From the NCBI GenBank assembly GCA_964587835.1, contig CAZPMN010000003.1, positions 1 through 64,000 of the forward strand: a stretch of DNA of 64,000 nt, in the 5' to 3' direction. The notes under the pieces are model-generated. The model saw nothing but the letters and a program-made list of their open reading frames with translations, searched no databases and was not told where the DNA came from. Made by a program: the position numbers and the translations under genes. Shown one piece after another: positions 63,540-64,000 of the stretch (position 1 is the stretch's first letter; each line of letters starts with the position of its first letter). The stretch is from Erginobacter sp964587835. GTDB lineage: Bacteria; Auribacterota; Erginobacteria; Erginobacterales; Erginobacteraceae.

Positions 63540-64000
63540 ATGACCTCGCCCGCAGCGGAAACCTCGGATCACTTCACCCCACCCCTCTCCCTTCAGCGGG
63601 CGGATTCCCTCTTCCGGGAAGGAGATTACCAAGGGGCCTTGAGCCGATACGAAGAGATCCTCAATCGCGACCCGGAAGCCGAAATCTCCCTCCTGGTCAA
63701 GGCCGCCCTCCTGGCCCGCCGCGGCCGACCCGACCAGGCCCAGCTTTACCTGGAAAAGCATCTCGAACTCTTCCCCCGGGACGCCGAGGGCTGGAAGCTC
63801 AAGAGCCGCCTGGCCGCTGCGGACGGGATGGAACGAGAAGCCCTGACCGCTATCGAACGGGCTTTGCAACTGAGCCCGGATGACGTTGAATTACTCCTCT
63901 TCAAGGGCTACCTGCTGGCGGACATCTTCCAGGAATACGAACGGGCCGTCCGCTGTTACGACCAGGCCCTCCGGCAGAGGCCGCGCGACCCGGTAATTTG
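63540..64000 (+). CDS. TPR protein, truncated by the window end
   Basis: An open frame from ATG 63540 to the window edge (153 codons and still open). TPR units include SLFREGDYQGALSRYEEILN, DAEGWKLKSRLAAADG and CYDQALRQRPRDPV. No signal peptide is evident, so it may be cytoplasmic. The start lies 52 bases after the receiver stop codon. AGGA touches the ATG, so another start further downstream is possible. Possibly a partner of the receiver. Confidence 0.75.
   Translation, partial: MTSPAAETSDHFTPPLSLQRADSLFREGDYQGALSRYEEILNRDPEAEISLLVKAALLARRGRPDQAQLYLEKHLELFPRDAEGWKLKSRLAAADGMEREALTAIERALQLSPDDVELLLFKGYLLADIFQEYERAVRCYDQALRQRPRDPVI

Overview
The window is a GC-rich chromosomal segment of a diderm (two-membrane) bacterium. 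Evidence for an outer membrane is direct: a BamD-like lipoprotein, an LptE-like lipoprotein, LolC/LolD, Lnt, a TolC-like channel with MacA and MacB, and a small outer-membrane barrel protein. It also carries McsA-McsB-ClpC, which is best known from Firmicutes but also occurs in several diderm candidate phyla, and a potassium-type membrane pyrophosphatase. Gene order (nusA-infB-rbfA-nrnA-truB-ribF-rpsO-pnp-ftsK; lnt-prfB-lysS-lolC-lolD) resembles that of Deltaproteobacteria, the PVC superphylum and neighbouring uncultivated phyla. I cannot name the species; an uncultivated lineage near those groups is my inference. There are no rRNA genes, phage genes, insertion sequences or CRISPR arrays.

Layout. 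Positions 1-6300 hold an IspH-UbiA fusion with a small membrane partner (minus), a secreted protein of unknown function and a uridine-kinase-like P-loop protein (plus), murJ (minus) and rpsT (plus). From about 6.4 kb to 62.8 kb every gene is on the minus strand. In transcription order (right to left) this block holds an oligopeptide ABC transporter (oppABCDF); a DUF3352-like protein; tRNA-Leu(GAG); an outer-membrane barrel; hppA with four envelope proteins (HEAT, TPR and TPR-LysM types); secA; lnt; prfB with a canonical +1 frameshift; lysS; lolC-lolD; ilvE; mcsA-mcsB-clpC; a TPR protein; proS; a tolC-macA-macB efflux set; the nusA to pnp translation and RNA operon; ftsK; a RodZ-like protein; rimO; pgsA-pgpA; bamD; lptE and holA. 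At the right end a stand-alone CheY-like receiver and a truncated TPR gene are on the plus strand.

What the genes do together: envelope building and export (Bam, Lpt, Lol, Lnt, MurJ, SecA, RodZ, PgsA/PgpA), translation and RNA metabolism (IF-2, NusA, RbfA, PNPase, RF2, LysRS, ProRS, S15, S20, TruB, RimO), protein quality control (ClpC with McsA/B), peptide uptake and drug or lipoprotein efflux.

The most unusual content lies between the genes. (1) AT-rich near-perfect palindromes sit 1-5 bases before the start codons of pgsA, ftsK, ribF, mcsA and oppA, with a matching one at the secA stop codon; at pgsA, mcsA and ribF a promoter-like sequence would start transcription at the palindrome's upstream edge. 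(2) Five unrelated families of short-unit repeats fill the intergenic spaces, often as inverted pairs. In at least three genes (ilvE, prfB, lolD) the stop codon lies inside a repeat unit. (3) nusA lacks the usual rimP gene before it, yet has a strong promoter followed by an attenuator-like hairpin of the kind normally found ahead of rimP.
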